The notes: a model not told the origin generated them from the sequence alone. 64,000 nucleotides of DNA from Couchioplanes caeruleus (GCF_023499255.1 NZ_CP092183.1:6878501-6942500), one strand, 5' to 3'. Counted from the stretch's first letter, positions 8,717 to 18,019 are shown. A program made the numbers and translations.

Positions 8717-9436
8717 ATGACTGAACCGCCGCGTCCGCCCGGTGAGGGAAATCCCTCGGACCCCACCGCGCCGATCAACCCATATCCGGGCAACGACCCG
8801 ACCCCGCCGCCGCCGGCGTACGGCTCTCCCCAGCCGCCGAGCTACGGCACCCCGCCGCCCACGTCCGGCGCCGGTGGGTACGCCCCGCCGCCCTCGTCCG
8901 GTGCCGGTGGGTACGCCCCGCCGCCCTCGTCGGGTGCCGGCGGCTACGGCCCGCCCCCGTCGTCCGGCGCCGGCTACGGCCAGCCCCCCTCCTCCGGCGC
9001 GGGTGGCTACGGCACCCCGCCGCCCGGGTACGGCACCCCGCCGCCCGGCGCGTACGGCCAGCCCGGCTACCCGCCGCAGGGCTACGGCCAGGGCGGCGGC
9101 GACGACAAGACCTGGATCCTCGTCGCCCACTTCGGCGGCGCGGCCGGCGCGTTCCTCGGCGGCGGCTGCTCCGGCTGGATCGCGCCGCTGATCGCCCTGC
9201 TCGCCAAGGGCAACCAGTCCCCGGCGGTGCGCGCGGAGGCGGTCAAGGCGCTGAACTTCCAGATCCTCTGGTCGATCATCGCGGTGGTGGGCTGGATCCT
9301 CAGCTGCATCGTCATCGGCATCTTCATCGGCATCGCCGCATGGCTGATCGCCACGATCGTCGGCGTCATCGCGGGCGTGAAGGCCAACAACAACGAGCCG
9401 TACAACTACCCGATGACGGTCTCGATGATCAAGTGA
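8717..9436 (+). CDS. DUF4870-domain membrane protein with Pro/Gly/Tyr-rich N-terminus
   Basis: A 239-residue protein. Residues 1-130 are a disordered Pro-Gly-Tyr-Ser region with repeats of the [10 protein letters not shown] kind. Residues 130-239 match the DUF4870 pattern: an entry segment [21 protein letters not shown], a conserved [13 protein letters not shown], then two strongly hydrophobic spans. DUF4870 proteins are small membrane proteins of unknown function; some carry similar Pro-rich tails. The ATG at 8717 is chosen because similarity and a sensible N-terminus ([10 protein letters not shown]) begin there; no clear ribosome-binding site is visible. It is divergent from hrcA. Confidence 0.85.
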   Translation: MTEPPRPPGEGNPSDPTAPINPYPGNDPTPPPPAYGSPQPPSYGTPPPTSGAGGYAPPPSSGAGGYAPPPSSGAGGYGPPPSSGAGYGQPPSSGAGGYGTPPPGYGTPPPGAYGQPGYPPQGYGQGGGDDKTWILVAHFGGAAGAFLGGGCSGWIAPLIALLAKGNQSPAVRAEAVKALNFQILWSIIAVVGWILSCIVIGIFIGIAAWLIATIVGVIAGVKANNNEPYNYPMTVSMIK

Positions 9437-9443
9437 CCGCACG

Positions 9444-9472
9444 GCGGCGCCGGGCTCTCGACGGCGCCGCCC
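9444..9472. terminator. Bidirectional hairpin terminator between convergent genes
   Basis: A perfect 10-bp stem (GGCGGCGCCG with CGGCGCCGCC) and a 9-base loop lie between the stops of the DUF4870 gene and the convergent subtilase gene. There is no U-tract, which is common in GC-rich actinobacteria. Confidence 0.7.
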
Positions 9473-9497
9473 GCCCGGTCCCGCACCGGGCCGCCGG

Positions 9498-11306
9498 TCA
9501 CCCGACCCGGATCGAGCGGCTGGTCCGGACGACCCGGCCGTTGTGGTCGACGGCCTGCAGGCTCAGCGTCCCGGTCCGCGCACCCTGCACGGGCAGCACG
9601 GAGAACGACGCGTCGTCGCCCTTGCTCACCCGCACCGAGGCCAGCACGACGGTCCGCGTCGACTTCCGATACGCGTACGTCTCCCGCACCACGACCGTGC
9701 TCCCGGGCCGCAGGGACGTGCCGCGCACGACGATCCGGCCCTTCTTGAGCACCGACGTCCGGTTCACCGACAGCCCGGCGGCCGCCCAGCGCGCCGTACC
9801 CACCGCGCTGACCTGCGCCGACGTGCCACCGGCCCCGAAAGCCTCCACGGCGTACGTGTACGCGACCCCGCCGTCCACCGCGTCGGTGAAGCTGGTCCCG
9901 GCGAGCGTGGCCCGCAGCATCCCGTTGCGGTAGAGCCGGTAGCCCTCGACCGGCGCGGTGTCCGTGCCGGCGACGGCAGCCCAGGTCACCCGCAGCGCCT
10001 CGGTCTGCGCGAGCACCTTCACCGACGCGGGCGCGACGGGCGCCACCAGCGAAGGAGCGGGCGCCGGCGCCGGCGCCGGCGCCGGAGCCGGATCGTCCAC
10101 CACCGGAGCGGGCGCCGGATCTTCGACGACGGGCGCCGGGTCCTCGACCACGGGCGCCGGAGCCGGCGTCAGAAGCTCGTAAGGGTTCACCAGCCCGTAC
10201 CCGAACTGATTGTCGAAGCCGGTCGCCCCCAGATCGGTGGCCGTGGCGATCAGGGCGCTGCGCAGCTGCTCGACCGTGCCACCGGGGTGCGCCGCCAGCC
10301 ACAGCGCGGCGACGGCCGCCACGTGCGGGCTCGCCATGGAGGTGCCGCTCATGTAGACGTACGGCGTGCCGGGCGTGGTGTGCTTGACGTCCATGCTCAG
10401 GATCCGGCTGCCCGGGGCCGCGATGAGCGCGGTGCCGCTGCTGTTGCTGTAGTACGCCGAGTCGCCGCCGGCCTCGGTGGCCGCGACCGCGATGACGCCG
10501 GGCGCCGCCGCCGGCCACTGCGGGGCGTTCCCGGTCAGGCGGTTGTTGCCGTTCGCCACGACCACGGGCACCCGGTGGCCGGCCGCGTACGCGACAGCCG
10601 CGTCGTACGCACCGGACTGCGGCCCGCCGATCGACATGTTGATCACTGTGGCGCCGTGGTCGACGGCCCAGACGATGCCCCGCGCGATGTCGATGTCGCC
10701 GCCGGAGCCGGAGGCGTCCAGCGCCCGTACGGGCAGGATCTGCACCCCGCCCGCGACCCCGGCCATCCCGATGCCGTTGCCCGCGACCGCCCCGATGGTC
10801 CCGGCGACGTGGGTGCCGTGTCCGTGCGGGTCGACGCATCCGGTGCCGCCACTCGACGCCGTGTACGCGTCGCCCACCACGTCCGTGCCGAGGTCGCAGC
10901 GCACCTGGCCGGACGCCCAGTCCTCCTCGGTGGCGCTCACCCCGGTGTCGATCACCGCCACGAGCTGCCCCGCGACCGCGGGCCGGGGGGTGATGTCGTC
11001 GATGCGCAGCGCGTCGTTGTCCCACTGCAGGGAGCGCAGCGGGTCGGCGGAGGCCGCGCCGGCGATCGTGACCGGGGCCTCGACGGCCGCGCCGACCGAG
11101 CCCGGCAGGCTCTGCGCCTTGCGGATCTCCTGCGCCACGGTGGGCGCCTCGACCTCGACGTACGTGGGGCGCCCGGACGGGCCGACGATCGTCGCGTACG
11201 TGTCGGCGGTCTCGCCGTCGGCCGCGACGGCCGGGCTGGCCCCGCCGAGGACGACCACGCCGCCCGCCACCGCCGCCGTCAGCCACCGCCGGGTTCCCAC
11301 TCGCAT
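9498..11306 (-). CDS. Secreted subtilisin-family serine protease
   Basis: A 602-residue exported S8 peptidase. A signal peptide occupies residues 1-29 (RR near the start, hydrophobic core, AVAA end). The catalytic domain shows Asp120 in VAVIDTGVS, His163 in HGHGTHVAGT and Ser323 in MSGTSMASPH, a complete triad, plus the oxyanion region VVVANGNN. An acidic Pro-Ala-Val linker follows, made of near-repeats of APVVEDPAP and PAPAPAPAP. After it come a fibronectin-III-like domain (VLAQTEALRVTWAAVAG and following) and a beta-rich C-terminal domain. The ATG at 11306 has a strong GGGAGGGG site. The likely role is extracellular protein degradation. The target is unknown. Confidence 0.93.
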   Translation of the reverse strand: MRVGTRRWLTAAVAGGVVVLGGASPAVAADGETADTYATIVGPSGRPTYVEVEAPTVAQEIRKAQSLPGSVGAAVEAPVTIAGAASADPLRSLQWDNDALRIDDITPRPAVAGQLVAVIDTGVSATEEDWASGQVRCDLGTDVVGDAYTASSGGTGCVDPHGHGTHVAGTIGAVAGNGIGMAGVAGGVQILPVRALDASGSGGDIDIARGIVWAVDHGATVINMSIGGPQSGAYDAAVAYAAGHRVPVVVANGNNRLTGNAPQWPAAAPGVIAVAATEAGGDSAYYSNSSGTALIAAPGSRILSMDVKHTTPGTPYVYMSGTSMASPHVAAVAALWLAAHPGGTVEQLRSALIATATDLGATGFDNQFGYGLVNPYELLTPAPAPVVEDPAPVVEDPAPAPVVDDPAPAPAPAPAPAPSLVAPVAPASVKVLAQTEALRVTWAAVAGTDTAPVEGYRLYRNGMLRATLAGTSFTDAVDGGVAYTYAVEAFGAGGTSAQVSAVGTARWAAAGLSVNRTSVLKKGRIVVRGTSLRPGSTVVVRETYAYRKSTRTVVLASVRVSKGDDASFSVLPVQGARTGTLSLQAVDHNGRVVRTSRSIRVG

Positions 11307-11377
11307 GCCGACCCCTCCCCTGGCGCCCGGAGCTTCCGGCACCAACGGACAATCGGCAGACCTTTTGCGGCGGAAAG

Positions 11378-12577
11378 CTAAACCAGCGTGCGAACCACCA
11401 CATCTGCGAGCAACCGACCACGCAGGGTGATCACGGCGCGGCCGCGGGCGTACGCCTCGGGCTCCAGCAGACCGTCGGCGAGCGCCTGCCGGGCCCCCGC
11501 CGGGTCGGCCAGCTCGAGCGGCAATCCCTCGGCGAGGCGCAGCCGCAACATGACCTCCTCGACTCGGCGGTCCTCGCCCGTCAGCACCTCGCGCCCCAGC
11601 CCCGGCGAAACGCCCTCGGCCAGCCTCTTCGCGTACGCGGAAGGGTGTTTGACGTTCCACCACCGCACCCCGCCCACGTGGCTGTGCGCGCCCGGCCCGA
11701 GCCCCCACCAGTCGCCGCCGGTCCAGTACAGGCGGTTGTGCCGGCACTGCGCGGCGGGTGAGGTGGACCAGTTGGAGACCTCGTACCAGGAGAACCCGGC
11801 GGCGCCCAGCGCTGCCTCCGCGGCCAGATAGCGGTCCGCGGCGATGTCGTCGTCCGGGTACGGGAGCTCCCCGCGCCGCATCCGGGCCGCGATGCGGGTG
11901 CCGTCCTCGACGATCAGCGAGTACGCGCTGACGTGGTCCACCCCCGCCCGGACCACCGCGTCCAGCGAGGCGGCGAAGTCGTCGGCGGTCTCCCCCGGCG
12001 TCCCGTAGATGAGGTCGAGGTTGACGTGGTCGAAGCCGGCCTCCCGCGCCTCCGCGGCGGCCCGGGGCGCACGCCCGGCGGTGTGCCGGCGGTCGAGGAT
12101 CGCCAGCACGCCCGGCGAGGCGGACTGCATGCCCAGCGAGATCCGGTTGTAGCCGGCCTTGCGCAGCGCCTGCAGGGACGCCGGCGTCACCGACTCCGGG
12201 TTGGCCTCGGTGGTGATCTCGGCGTCGGCGGCGAGCCCCCACGTGCGGTCGATGCCCTCGAGGATGCGGCCGAGGTCGCGCGGCTCGAGCAGGGTCGGTG
12301 TGCCGCCGCCGACGAAAACCGTGTCGACCCGGGCCTGCAGGATGCCCCCGGCCAGCGCCAACTCCCGCAGCACGGTGTCCGCGTACTCGTCGCGGCTCGC
12401 CCCGCCGCCCAGCTCCGCGGCCGTGTACGTGTTGAAGTCGCAGTAGCCGCAACGACTGGCGCAGAACGGCACGTGCACGTACACCCCGAAGCCGTTGCGG
12501 CCCACGTCGTGCAGCGCGGACGCGGGCAGCGAGCCGTCACTCGGTACGGGCTCACCCTCGGGCATGGGACCAGGCAT
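11378..12577 (-). CDS. hemW: Radical-SAM heme chaperone HemW
   Basis: A 399-residue protein of the HemW family, long misannotated as oxygen-independent coproporphyrinogen oxidase; HemW is thought to deliver heme to target proteins. The FeS-binding motif is CASRCGYC (Cys39, Cys43, Cys46), preceded by GVYVHVPF as in HemW. It lacks the extra N-terminal Cys of true HemN. Other family motifs are FVGGGTPTLL, ITTEANPESVTPA, NRISLGMQSA, NLDLIYGTPGE and GLGPGAHSHVGG. The C-terminal HemN domain is complete. ATG at 12577 is used; another in-frame ATG lies at 12565 and no strong ribosome-binding site decides between them. Confidence 0.94.
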   Translation of the reverse strand: MPGPMPEGEPVPSDGSLPASALHDVGRNGFGVYVHVPFCASRCGYCDFNTYTAAELGGGASRDEYADTVLRELALAGGILQARVDTVFVGGGTPTLLEPRDLGRILEGIDRTWGLAADAEITTEANPESVTPASLQALRKAGYNRISLGMQSASPGVLAILDRRHTAGRAPRAAAEAREAGFDHVNLDLIYGTPGETADDFAASLDAVVRAGVDHVSAYSLIVEDGTRIAARMRRGELPYPDDDIAADRYLAAEAALGAAGFSWYEVSNWSTSPAAQCRHNRLYWTGGDWWGLGPGAHSHVGGVRWWNVKHPSAYAKRLAEGVSPGLGREVLTGEDRRVEEVMLRLRLAEGLPLELADPAGARQALADGLLEPEAYARGRAVITLRGRLLADVVVRTLV

Positions 12578-12615
12578 CCGTCAAGTGTGCCCGGGTGCCG
12601 TTAGGGTCTTGTCAC

Positions 12616-13386
12616 ATGGCTCTGGTCCGTACCGTCACCGCCGCCGGCGTGACCACCCTCACGCTGGACAGTCCCGCCAACCGCAACGCGCTGTCCTCGC
12701 CGCTGATGCGCGAGCTGCTCGACGGCCTCACCGCCGCCCTGACCGACCCCGCGGTCCGCGCGGTCGTGATTTCCCACACCGGACCGGTGTTCTGCTCCGG
12801 CGCCGACCTGAAGGAGACCGCCGAGGCGCGGGAGAACGGCCGGGTGCCCGCCGAGATGATCGCCGACGTGCTGGCCGCGATCTGGGAGTTTCCCAAGCCG
12901 GTCGTGGCGCGCATCGCCGGGCCGGCCCGCGCGGGCGGCCTGGGCCTGATCGCGGCGGCCGACATCGCCGTCTGCGCCCGCGAGGCGACGTTCGCCTTCT
13001 CCGAGGTGCGCCTCGGCGTGATCCCGGCGGTGATCAGCGCCACTGTGCTGCCCCGGCTCGCCCCCCGGGCGGCCGCCGAGCTGTATCTGACCGGTGACGT
13101 GTTCGACGGCGACCGGGCGGCACAGATCGGCCTGGTCACCGCGGCGGTCGCCGCGGACGGGCTCGACGCCGCGGTGCAGGCGTACTGCGACTCCCTGGTC
13201 CGGGGCGGCCCGCTCGCCCTGGCCGGCACCAAGCAGCTGCTGCGCCGCCCGGCCGCCGAGTCGATCCGCGCCGACCTGGCCGATCTGTCCGCGCGCTCCG
13301 CCGGCTACTTCCGATCGGCCGAGGGACGCGAGGGCGTGGCCGCGTTCCGCGAGAAGCGTCCGGCGAGCTGGGTGCCGCTCGCGTAA
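12616..13386 (+). CDS. Enoyl-CoA hydratase/isomerase family protein
   Basis: A 256-residue crotonase-fold protein. The oxyanion-hole segment FCSGADLKE and the second Gly-rich segment GPARAGGLGLIAAADIAV are present. Both catalytic Glu positions of hydratases appear conserved: FSEVRLGVIPA and AAAELYLTGD. The family mostly hydrates 2-enoyl-CoA in fatty acid or branched-chain acid breakdown, but substrates cannot be told from sequence. ATG at 12616 begins the conserved region. It is divergent from hemW, with 38 bases between the two starts, so the promoters must overlap or one mRNA is leaderless. Confidence 0.88.
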   Translation: MALVRTVTAAGVTTLTLDSPANRNALSSPLMRELLDGLTAALTDPAVRAVVISHTGPVFCSGADLKETAEARENGRVPAEMIADVLAAIWEFPKPVVARIAGPARAGGLGLIAAADIAVCAREATFAFSEVRLGVIPAVISATVLPRLAPRAAAELYLTGDVFDGDRAAQIGLVTAAVAADGLDAAVQAYCDSLVRGGPLALAGTKQLLRRPAAESIRADLADLSARSAGYFRSAEGREGVAAFREKRPASWVPLA

Positions 13387-13436
13387 GTCGCGAGTGATCG
13401 TTGTCTAGGCTTGTGCGACGACGAGGAGGTGCCCGG

Positions 13437-14270
13437 GTGAAGAAGCCGATCGCGATCATCGCGGTGGCCGTGCTGCTCGGTGCCCTCGGACTGATCGTCA
13501 GCTCGTCCTTCGGCGGCGGCCTCAAGCTGCCCCACCTCGGCCCGGAGTGCACGGTACGCGCCGACGGCGAGGTCACCCTCGACGCCGTGCAGATGGCGAA
13601 CGCGGCGACGATCTCCGCGGTGGGCATCCGCCGCAAGATGCCCGAACGCGCCGTGGTCGTGGCCCTCGCCACGGCGCTGCAGGAATCCAAGCTGGAGAAC
13701 CGCGACGACGGCGACCGGGACTCCGTCGGCCTGTTCCAGCAGCGTCCCAGCCAGGGCTGGGGGTCGGCGGCGGAGATCCAGGACCCGAGGTACGCGGCGG
13801 AGAAGTTCTACTCGGCCCTCAAGAAGGTCAAGGGCTGGAAGAAGATGCGGGTCACCGACGCCGCCCAGAAGGTGCAGCGCTCGGCCTACCCGAACGCGTA
13901 CGAGAAGTGGGCCGACGAGTCGGCGGTACTGGCCCGGGCGCTGACCGGGCGGGCCACCGGCGCCGTCGCCTGCACGGTGTCCGGGGAGCCCGCCCTGCGC
14001 GGGGCCGCCGCCACCGCCGCGCTCGCCGAGGGCTTCGAGCTGGACTGGGGCATCCCGGCGGCGCAGGTGGCCGGGCTCAAGGTGACCGTCGAGAACCCGA
14101 GCTCCGGCTGGCGGTACGCGCACTGGCTCGTCTCGCACGCCAAGACCACCGGACTCGAACGGGTACGTTTCGCGGATCTGGAGTGGACCGCGCCGGACGG
14201 GAAGTGGCAGCCCGTAACCGGGGACCGCCGGGTCGGCAACGACACGGTGGTGGCCGAGGTGTTCCGCTGA
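13437..14270 (+). CDS. Membrane-anchored protein with lysozyme/SLT-like domain
   Basis: A 277-residue protein starting at GTG 13437 with an ideal AGGAGGT site. Residues 4-24 form one membrane span or an uncleaved signal, and the rest is extracytoplasmic. The central part has ALATALQESKLEN followed by GDRDSVGLFQQRPSQGWG, which resembles the transglycosylase signature, with Glu83 in the position of the catalytic acid. The pattern is common in Micromonosporaceae proteins, some of which are mislabelled as heavy-metal transporters. Activity on peptidoglycan is inferred, not shown. The C-terminal about 100 residues carry no motif I recognise. Confidence 0.7.
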   Translation: MKKPIAIIAVAVLLGALGLIVSSSFGGGLKLPHLGPECTVRADGEVTLDAVQMANAATISAVGIRRKMPERAVVVALATALQESKLENRDDGDRDSVGLFQQRPSQGWGSAAEIQDPRYAAEKFYSALKKVKGWKKMRVTDAAQKVQRSAYPNAYEKWADESAVLARALTGRATGAVACTVSGEPALRGAAATAALAEGFELDWGIPAAQVAGLKVTVENPSSGWRYAHWLVSHAKTTGLERVRFADLEWTAPDGKWQPVTGDRRVGNDTVVAEVFR

Positions 14271-14407
14271 GCTGGGGGCTTTCCCGACCCGGTCTCGTAT
14301 TCACGTTCGTCCACGTCGCTGGATGTGGTCACCGGCGGCCGCCCTGGTCATTGCGCTGCGTATACATCGACATGGACAGACAGCGACCGTGCTGGTACTA
14401 GTTATTC

Positions 14408-16156
14408 GTGCTCCAAGCCCTCGAATGGATCCTCTTCGGAGCCGTGAGCGTCGGCGCCGTGGTCGCCGGGATCAGCCGGCACCGACCCGCCCGGATCGGT
14501 CCCTGGCTGATGCTGGCCGCCTCGGTGGCCTGCCTCGCCGTCGGTGACGTCTTCTACGCGTTCGCGAAGTTCACGGCCTCCGACGTCTGCTACCTCACCA
14601 TGTTCGTGTTCGTGGTGCTGGCGCTGCTGCAGTTCACCCGGGGCGGCGCGGCCCTGCTGAGCCGCGCACGCCTCATCGACCTGCTGGCCTGCGCCAGCTC
14701 GGCGCTGCTGGTGGTGTGGGTCTTCGGCATCGGCCCCAACGAGCAGTTCGCCACGATCTCCGCGTCGGACGTGATCGGCGGCCTGCTGCTCGTGATCGTC
14801 GCCGCCCGCCTGGCCGCGGCCACGTGGCTGAACTGGTCGGCCGTGCTGCTGTGCACCGGCGCCATCGCGATGCTGATGAGCGACATCGCGTACCCGCTCG
14901 CCCCCGGCCCGCTCGCCGAGACCGGCTACATGGTCCTGTACCTGAGCTGGGGCGCGGCGGCCCTGCACCCGTCGATGGCCCGCCTCACCGACCCCGCATC
15001 GGCCCGCCCGGTCCCCTGGGACGGCCGCTGGGCGGCGCTGCTGGGTCTGTCCGTGGCGACGCCGCCGCTGGTCCTGCTCACCGAGGCGGTGTCGGGCACG
15101 GTCACCGACGGCGTCGTCATCGCCGTCACCGGGCTGATCACCCTGGTCCTGACCATCACCCGCCTCGCCGACTCGGTCACCCAGAACAGCCAGTCGCTGA
15201 CCCGCGAACGGGCCCTGCGGGAGGCCAGCGAGGCCCTGGTCGCGGCGGCGGACGAGGCCGCCGTCGGCACCGCGGTCCGCGCGGCCGTCGCGCAGCTCCT
15301 CCCGCCGGGCACGATCCACCGCATCGACTTCGCCACCGACGACCGCCAGCTCACCGTGAAGCCACCACCGGCGGCATCCCCCGGCACCGGCCAGCGCAGC
15401 TGGTGGGCCCCCGCCGACACCGTGGTCCTCCCACCGCCCGCGGCTTCTCCTCCACCCGCGCCCTCTTCGCCATCCGCAGTGTCTTCTGCTCCCGCACCGG
15501 CTGCCGTCGGCGTCTCCCCTGAACAGCCGGCCCCGCAGGACGCCACCCTGGTCTGCCCGCTCTGGCTGGAACCCCTCGCGGTGGCCCGCCCCAACGGCGG
15601 CGCCCTGATCCTGGCGGGCCGCCGCGACGTCCTGGCGGCCGGCCGCGACGTCCTCGAGGTGCTGGCCGGCCAGGCGGCCCTCGCCCTGGACCGCATCGCC
15701 CTGGTCGAAGCGGTAGGCCGCCGCGACAGCGACCTGTACCTGCGAGCGGTCATCCGCAACACCGCGGACCTCATGCTGGTCATCGACGAGGACCAGGTCA
15801 TCCGCTACGCCAGCCCGGCCCTGAAGAAACTCCTCGGCACGGACGGGCTCCCCCCGTTCGCCACCCTGCCGGACATCGTCCACCCGGACGACAGCAGCCA
15901 GGTCCGCCGCGCCCTGCGCGAAGAGGGCGACGGCATCCTCCACTGCGCCCTGCGCCGCCCCGACGACACCCAGATCCTGGTCGAAGCCACCTACCGCGAC
16001 CTGCGAAAAGACCGCCTGGTCCAAGGCTTCGTCGTGACCCTGCGCGACGTCACCAAGGCCCACGACCCGCTCGAAAGAGTCCCCCACCTCGAGCACGTCG
16101 ACGAACTCCCGGCCTGGGTGAACCGCCGCAGCGCCCAGCACAAATTCCGCTACTGA
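14408..16156 (+). CDS. Membrane sensor protein with PAS domain, no output domain
   Basis: A 582-residue protein starting at GTG 14408. Residues 1-245 contain about eight or more membrane spans, like the N-terminus of actinobacterial GGDEF/EAL proteins. A coiled linker (SLTRERALREASEALVAAADE) and a GAF-like region broken by a Pro/Ala/Ser stretch (near 320-375) follow. A PAS domain (about 440-550) begins DLYLRAVIRNTADLMLVIDED and ends FVVTLRDVTKAHDPLERV. In relatives the PAS end runs straight into GGDEF (often HDPLTGLPNR). Here the protein stops 30 residues later. No GGDEF or EAL sequence lies downstream in any frame, so this is not a simple frameshift. Confidence 0.8.
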   Translation: MLQALEWILFGAVSVGAVVAGISRHRPARIGPWLMLAASVACLAVGDVFYAFAKFTASDVCYLTMFVFVVLALLQFTRGGAALLSRARLIDLLACASSALLVVWVFGIGPNEQFATISASDVIGGLLLVIVAARLAAATWLNWSAVLLCTGAIAMLMSDIAYPLAPGPLAETGYMVLYLSWGAAALHPSMARLTDPASARPVPWDGRWAALLGLSVATPPLVLLTEAVSGTVTDGVVIAVTGLITLVLTITRLADSVTQNSQSLTRERALREASEALVAAADEAAVGTAVRAAVAQLLPPGTIHRIDFATDDRQLTVKPPPAASPGTGQRSWWAPADTVVLPPPAASPPPAPSSPSAVSSAPAPAAVGVSPEQPAPQDATLVCPLWLEPLAVARPNGGALILAGRRDVLAAGRDVLEVLAGQAALALDRIALVEAVGRRDSDLYLRAVIRNTADLMLVIDEDQVIRYASPALKKLLGTDGLPPFATLPDIVHPDDSSQVRRALREEGDGILHCALRRPDDTQILVEATYRDLRKDRLVQGFVVTLRDVTKAHDPLERVPHLEHVDELPAWVNRRSAQHKFRY

Positions 16157-16723
16157 AAACCGACTCCACACGTACGGGCACAGCCAAGTCCCGTGCCACA
16201 CACCCGGCCCGAGCGGCCGGTCCAGGCCGTAACGGGCCCGCCGGGCTCACCCGCTACCTCCCGCCGGGCTCACCCGCTACCTCACAGACCCGTTCACGCG
16301 CCTCGCCTGCGCCTTGCCTGCGCCCTAGCCGCGTCTGACCGGCCCCTCGCCTGCGCCCTGCCCCGCGTCTGACCGACCCCATACCTACCGCCCCACCCGC
16401 GTCCAGCAGGCTTTTTGCCTGCGCCCTGCCCCGCGTCTGACCGACCCCATACCTACCGTCCACCCGCGTCTGGCCGGCCTTTGCCTGCGCGCCACCCGGG
16501 TCTGCCGGCTCTTGCCTACGCCCTACCCGCGTCCGGACGGACCCTTCCCGCGCCGTACCCGGCTCCATTCCCGCCTCGCCGCGCCGTCGCCCGTCGTTTC
16601 CGCGGCCATCCGGGCCCTTTCTCCCAGAGCCGTCCGCACCCTTTCCTGCGCCCTGCCCGACCGTTCCCCGGGCTTTGCCCGGTCCCTTTCCCGACCCTTT
16701 TCCTCGGACCTTTTCCGGACATG
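16157..16723. repeat. Gene-free GC-rich stretch with direct repeats
   Basis: About 570 bases between two convergent genes. I see no credible gene. It contains an identical 42-base direct repeat at 16349-16390 and 16417-16458 (period 68), degenerate relatives on both sides, and an earlier tandem copy of about 20 bases around 16239-16284. Much of the stretch alternates C-rich runs with short purine interruptions. Several open frames cross it but encode only low-complexity Pro/Arg/Ala. Confidence 0.8.
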
Positions 16724-16760
16724 CAGAACGCCGGGCTCCCGTGGGAGACCCGGCGTTCTG
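16724..16760. terminator. Strong hairpin terminator
   Basis: A 12-bp perfect outer stem (CAGAACGCCGGG with CCCGGCGTTCTG) encloses a second short CTCCC/GGGAG stem. It lies 38 bases beyond the stop of the glsB-type gene on the minus strand. It probably also stops transcripts coming from the repeat region. No U-tract is present. Confidence 0.75.
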
Positions 16761-16798
16761 TGGCAGTGCGGTTCCTGCGGGCCGCGAGGGCCCGAAGG

Positions 16799-17074
16799 TC
16801 AGCGGTTGTAGCTGCGGCGACCGCCGATGCCGGCAACCAGCGCGACACCGATGGCGGCGAGAACAACCTGGAACAGCAGCTCAGTCCAGTCGAGGCCGTC
16901 CGTGTCGGCGAGGCCGACGGCGCGGGCGATCACGGTGCCCAGCAGCGCGGCGACGACACCGATGACCATGGTCAGCCAGATCGGGATGTTCTGCTTGCCC
17001 GGTACGACCAGTCGGCCCAGCGCGCCGATGATCAGACCGACGATGAGCGCGGTGATGATGCCGGTGACAGTCAT
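16799..17074 (-). CDS. GlsB/YeaQ/YmgE-family stress membrane protein
   Basis: A 91-residue protein with three hydrophobic segments (TVTGIITALIVGLIIGALG, then NIPIWLTMVIGVVAALLG, and LLFQVVLAAIGVALVAGIG) and the family signature GALGRLVVPGKQ between the first two. Members of this transglycosylase-associated family are small inner-membrane proteins induced by stress in many bacteria; the molecular function is unknown. ATG at 17074 has a textbook site (GAGGAGG, 6 bases ahead), so the 50 upstream codons in the same frame are excluded. It stands alone between repeat-rich stretches. Confidence 0.9.
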   Translation of the reverse strand: MTVTGIITALIVGLIIGALGRLVVPGKQNIPIWLTMVIGVVAALLGTVIARAVGLADTDGLDWTELLFQVVLAAIGVALVAGIGGRRSYNR

Positions 17075-18019
17075 GGGTGTTCCTCCTCGGGGGTGGAGCA
17101 TTCGTTGCGTCCGTCGAACGGCAGATTTCCCGACCGCCCCGAAAATCAAACCGCCGATTTCGCAGGAACCTCTCAGCCAACCGCCCCAAGATCCCCACCC
17201 AGGGACAAACCCGCAGGTCAGCACCCTTCACCCCGGTCCCAACCCCGGCCGGTCCGCCGCCAAGATTGATCCGCAGACAACCCACCGGGCTTCCCCACCG
17301 GCCCCACAGCTCCCGCACAACCCCCTGGCAACGGCGCCCACGGGCACGCACCGCGACCCGCCGGCCGCCGGCCCGCCGCCGGTTCGCACGCCCTCCCGCG
17401 ACTCATCCAGGCGCCCACGCACCGCCCGACCAGACGCCCACACACCGCCCGACCAGACGCCCACACACCGCCCGACCAGCCGCCCACTCACCGCCCGACC
17501 AGCCGCCGCACCCACGCACCCGCCGAGCCACCGCACCAGCCCAGCCGCCGCACCCACCGAGCTGCCGCACCCTCGCGCTGCCGCACCCTCGCGCTGCCGC
17601 ACCCTCGCGCTGCCCAGCCGCCACGCCCACGCGTTGCCCAGCCGCCGCGCCCACGCGTTGCCCAGCCGCCGCGCCCACGCGTTGCCCAGCCGCCGCGCCC
17701 ACGCATTGACCAGCCACGCGCCGCCCAGTCCAGCCACGCGCCGCCCAGTCCAGCCGCGTGCCGCCGAGCCATCGCCGCCCAGCCACGCGTCACCCAGCCG
17801 CGTCCCGCTTAGCCCCGCCGCGCCCCGCTTAGCCCAGCCGCGCGCCACTGAGCCGCACCACCGAGCCGCGCGCCACTGAGCCGCACCACCGAGCCACGCG
17901 CCACCGAGCCACGCGCCACTAAACCGGGCGCCACCGAGCCACGCTCTCGCCGCCAGCCGACCGCCCGGCCGGCCTCCTCCAGCCACCCGCGCCGAACCCG
18001 GCCGGCGTGGCCGGGCCCT
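17075..18019. repeat. Long gene-free stretch with three tandem repeat families
   Basis: About 945 bases with no credible gene. Three successive families are visible. A 23-base unit occurs about 3.7 times at 17422-17507. A 16-base unit (GCTGCCGCACCCTCGC) occurs exactly three times at 17561-17608. A 24-base unit occurs four times at 17615-17710, with one, none, none and two differences. Degenerate CAGCCACGCGCC-type relatives continue to about 17940. Open frames across it (up to 252 codons on the minus strand) give only Arg/Ala/Trp/Gly repeats, as expected from the DNA repetition. Confidence 0.85.
17997..18015 (-). terminator. Hairpin terminator after lepA
   Basis: CCCGGCC and GGCCGGG form a 7-bp stem around a 5-base loop, starting 4 bases past the lepA stop on the minus strand. 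It is short but entirely G-C paired. Confidence 0.55.

Noticed and set aside
11378..12577. Coproporphyrinogen III oxidase HemN
   Set aside because: The CxxxCxxC motif lacks the additional Cys and N-terminal features of HemN; the sequence fits HemW.
16157..16260. Frameshifted GGDEF domain after the PAS protein
   Set aside because: No frame downstream of 16156 shows GGDEF-like sequence, so the domain is absent rather than frameshifted.
17228..17986. 252-codon minus-strand open frame and two overlapping long frames in the repeat region
   Set aside because: The translation is only Trp/Ala/Arg/Gly repeats dictated by the 24-base DNA unit, with no ribosome-binding site or homology; equally long frames exist on the other strand.
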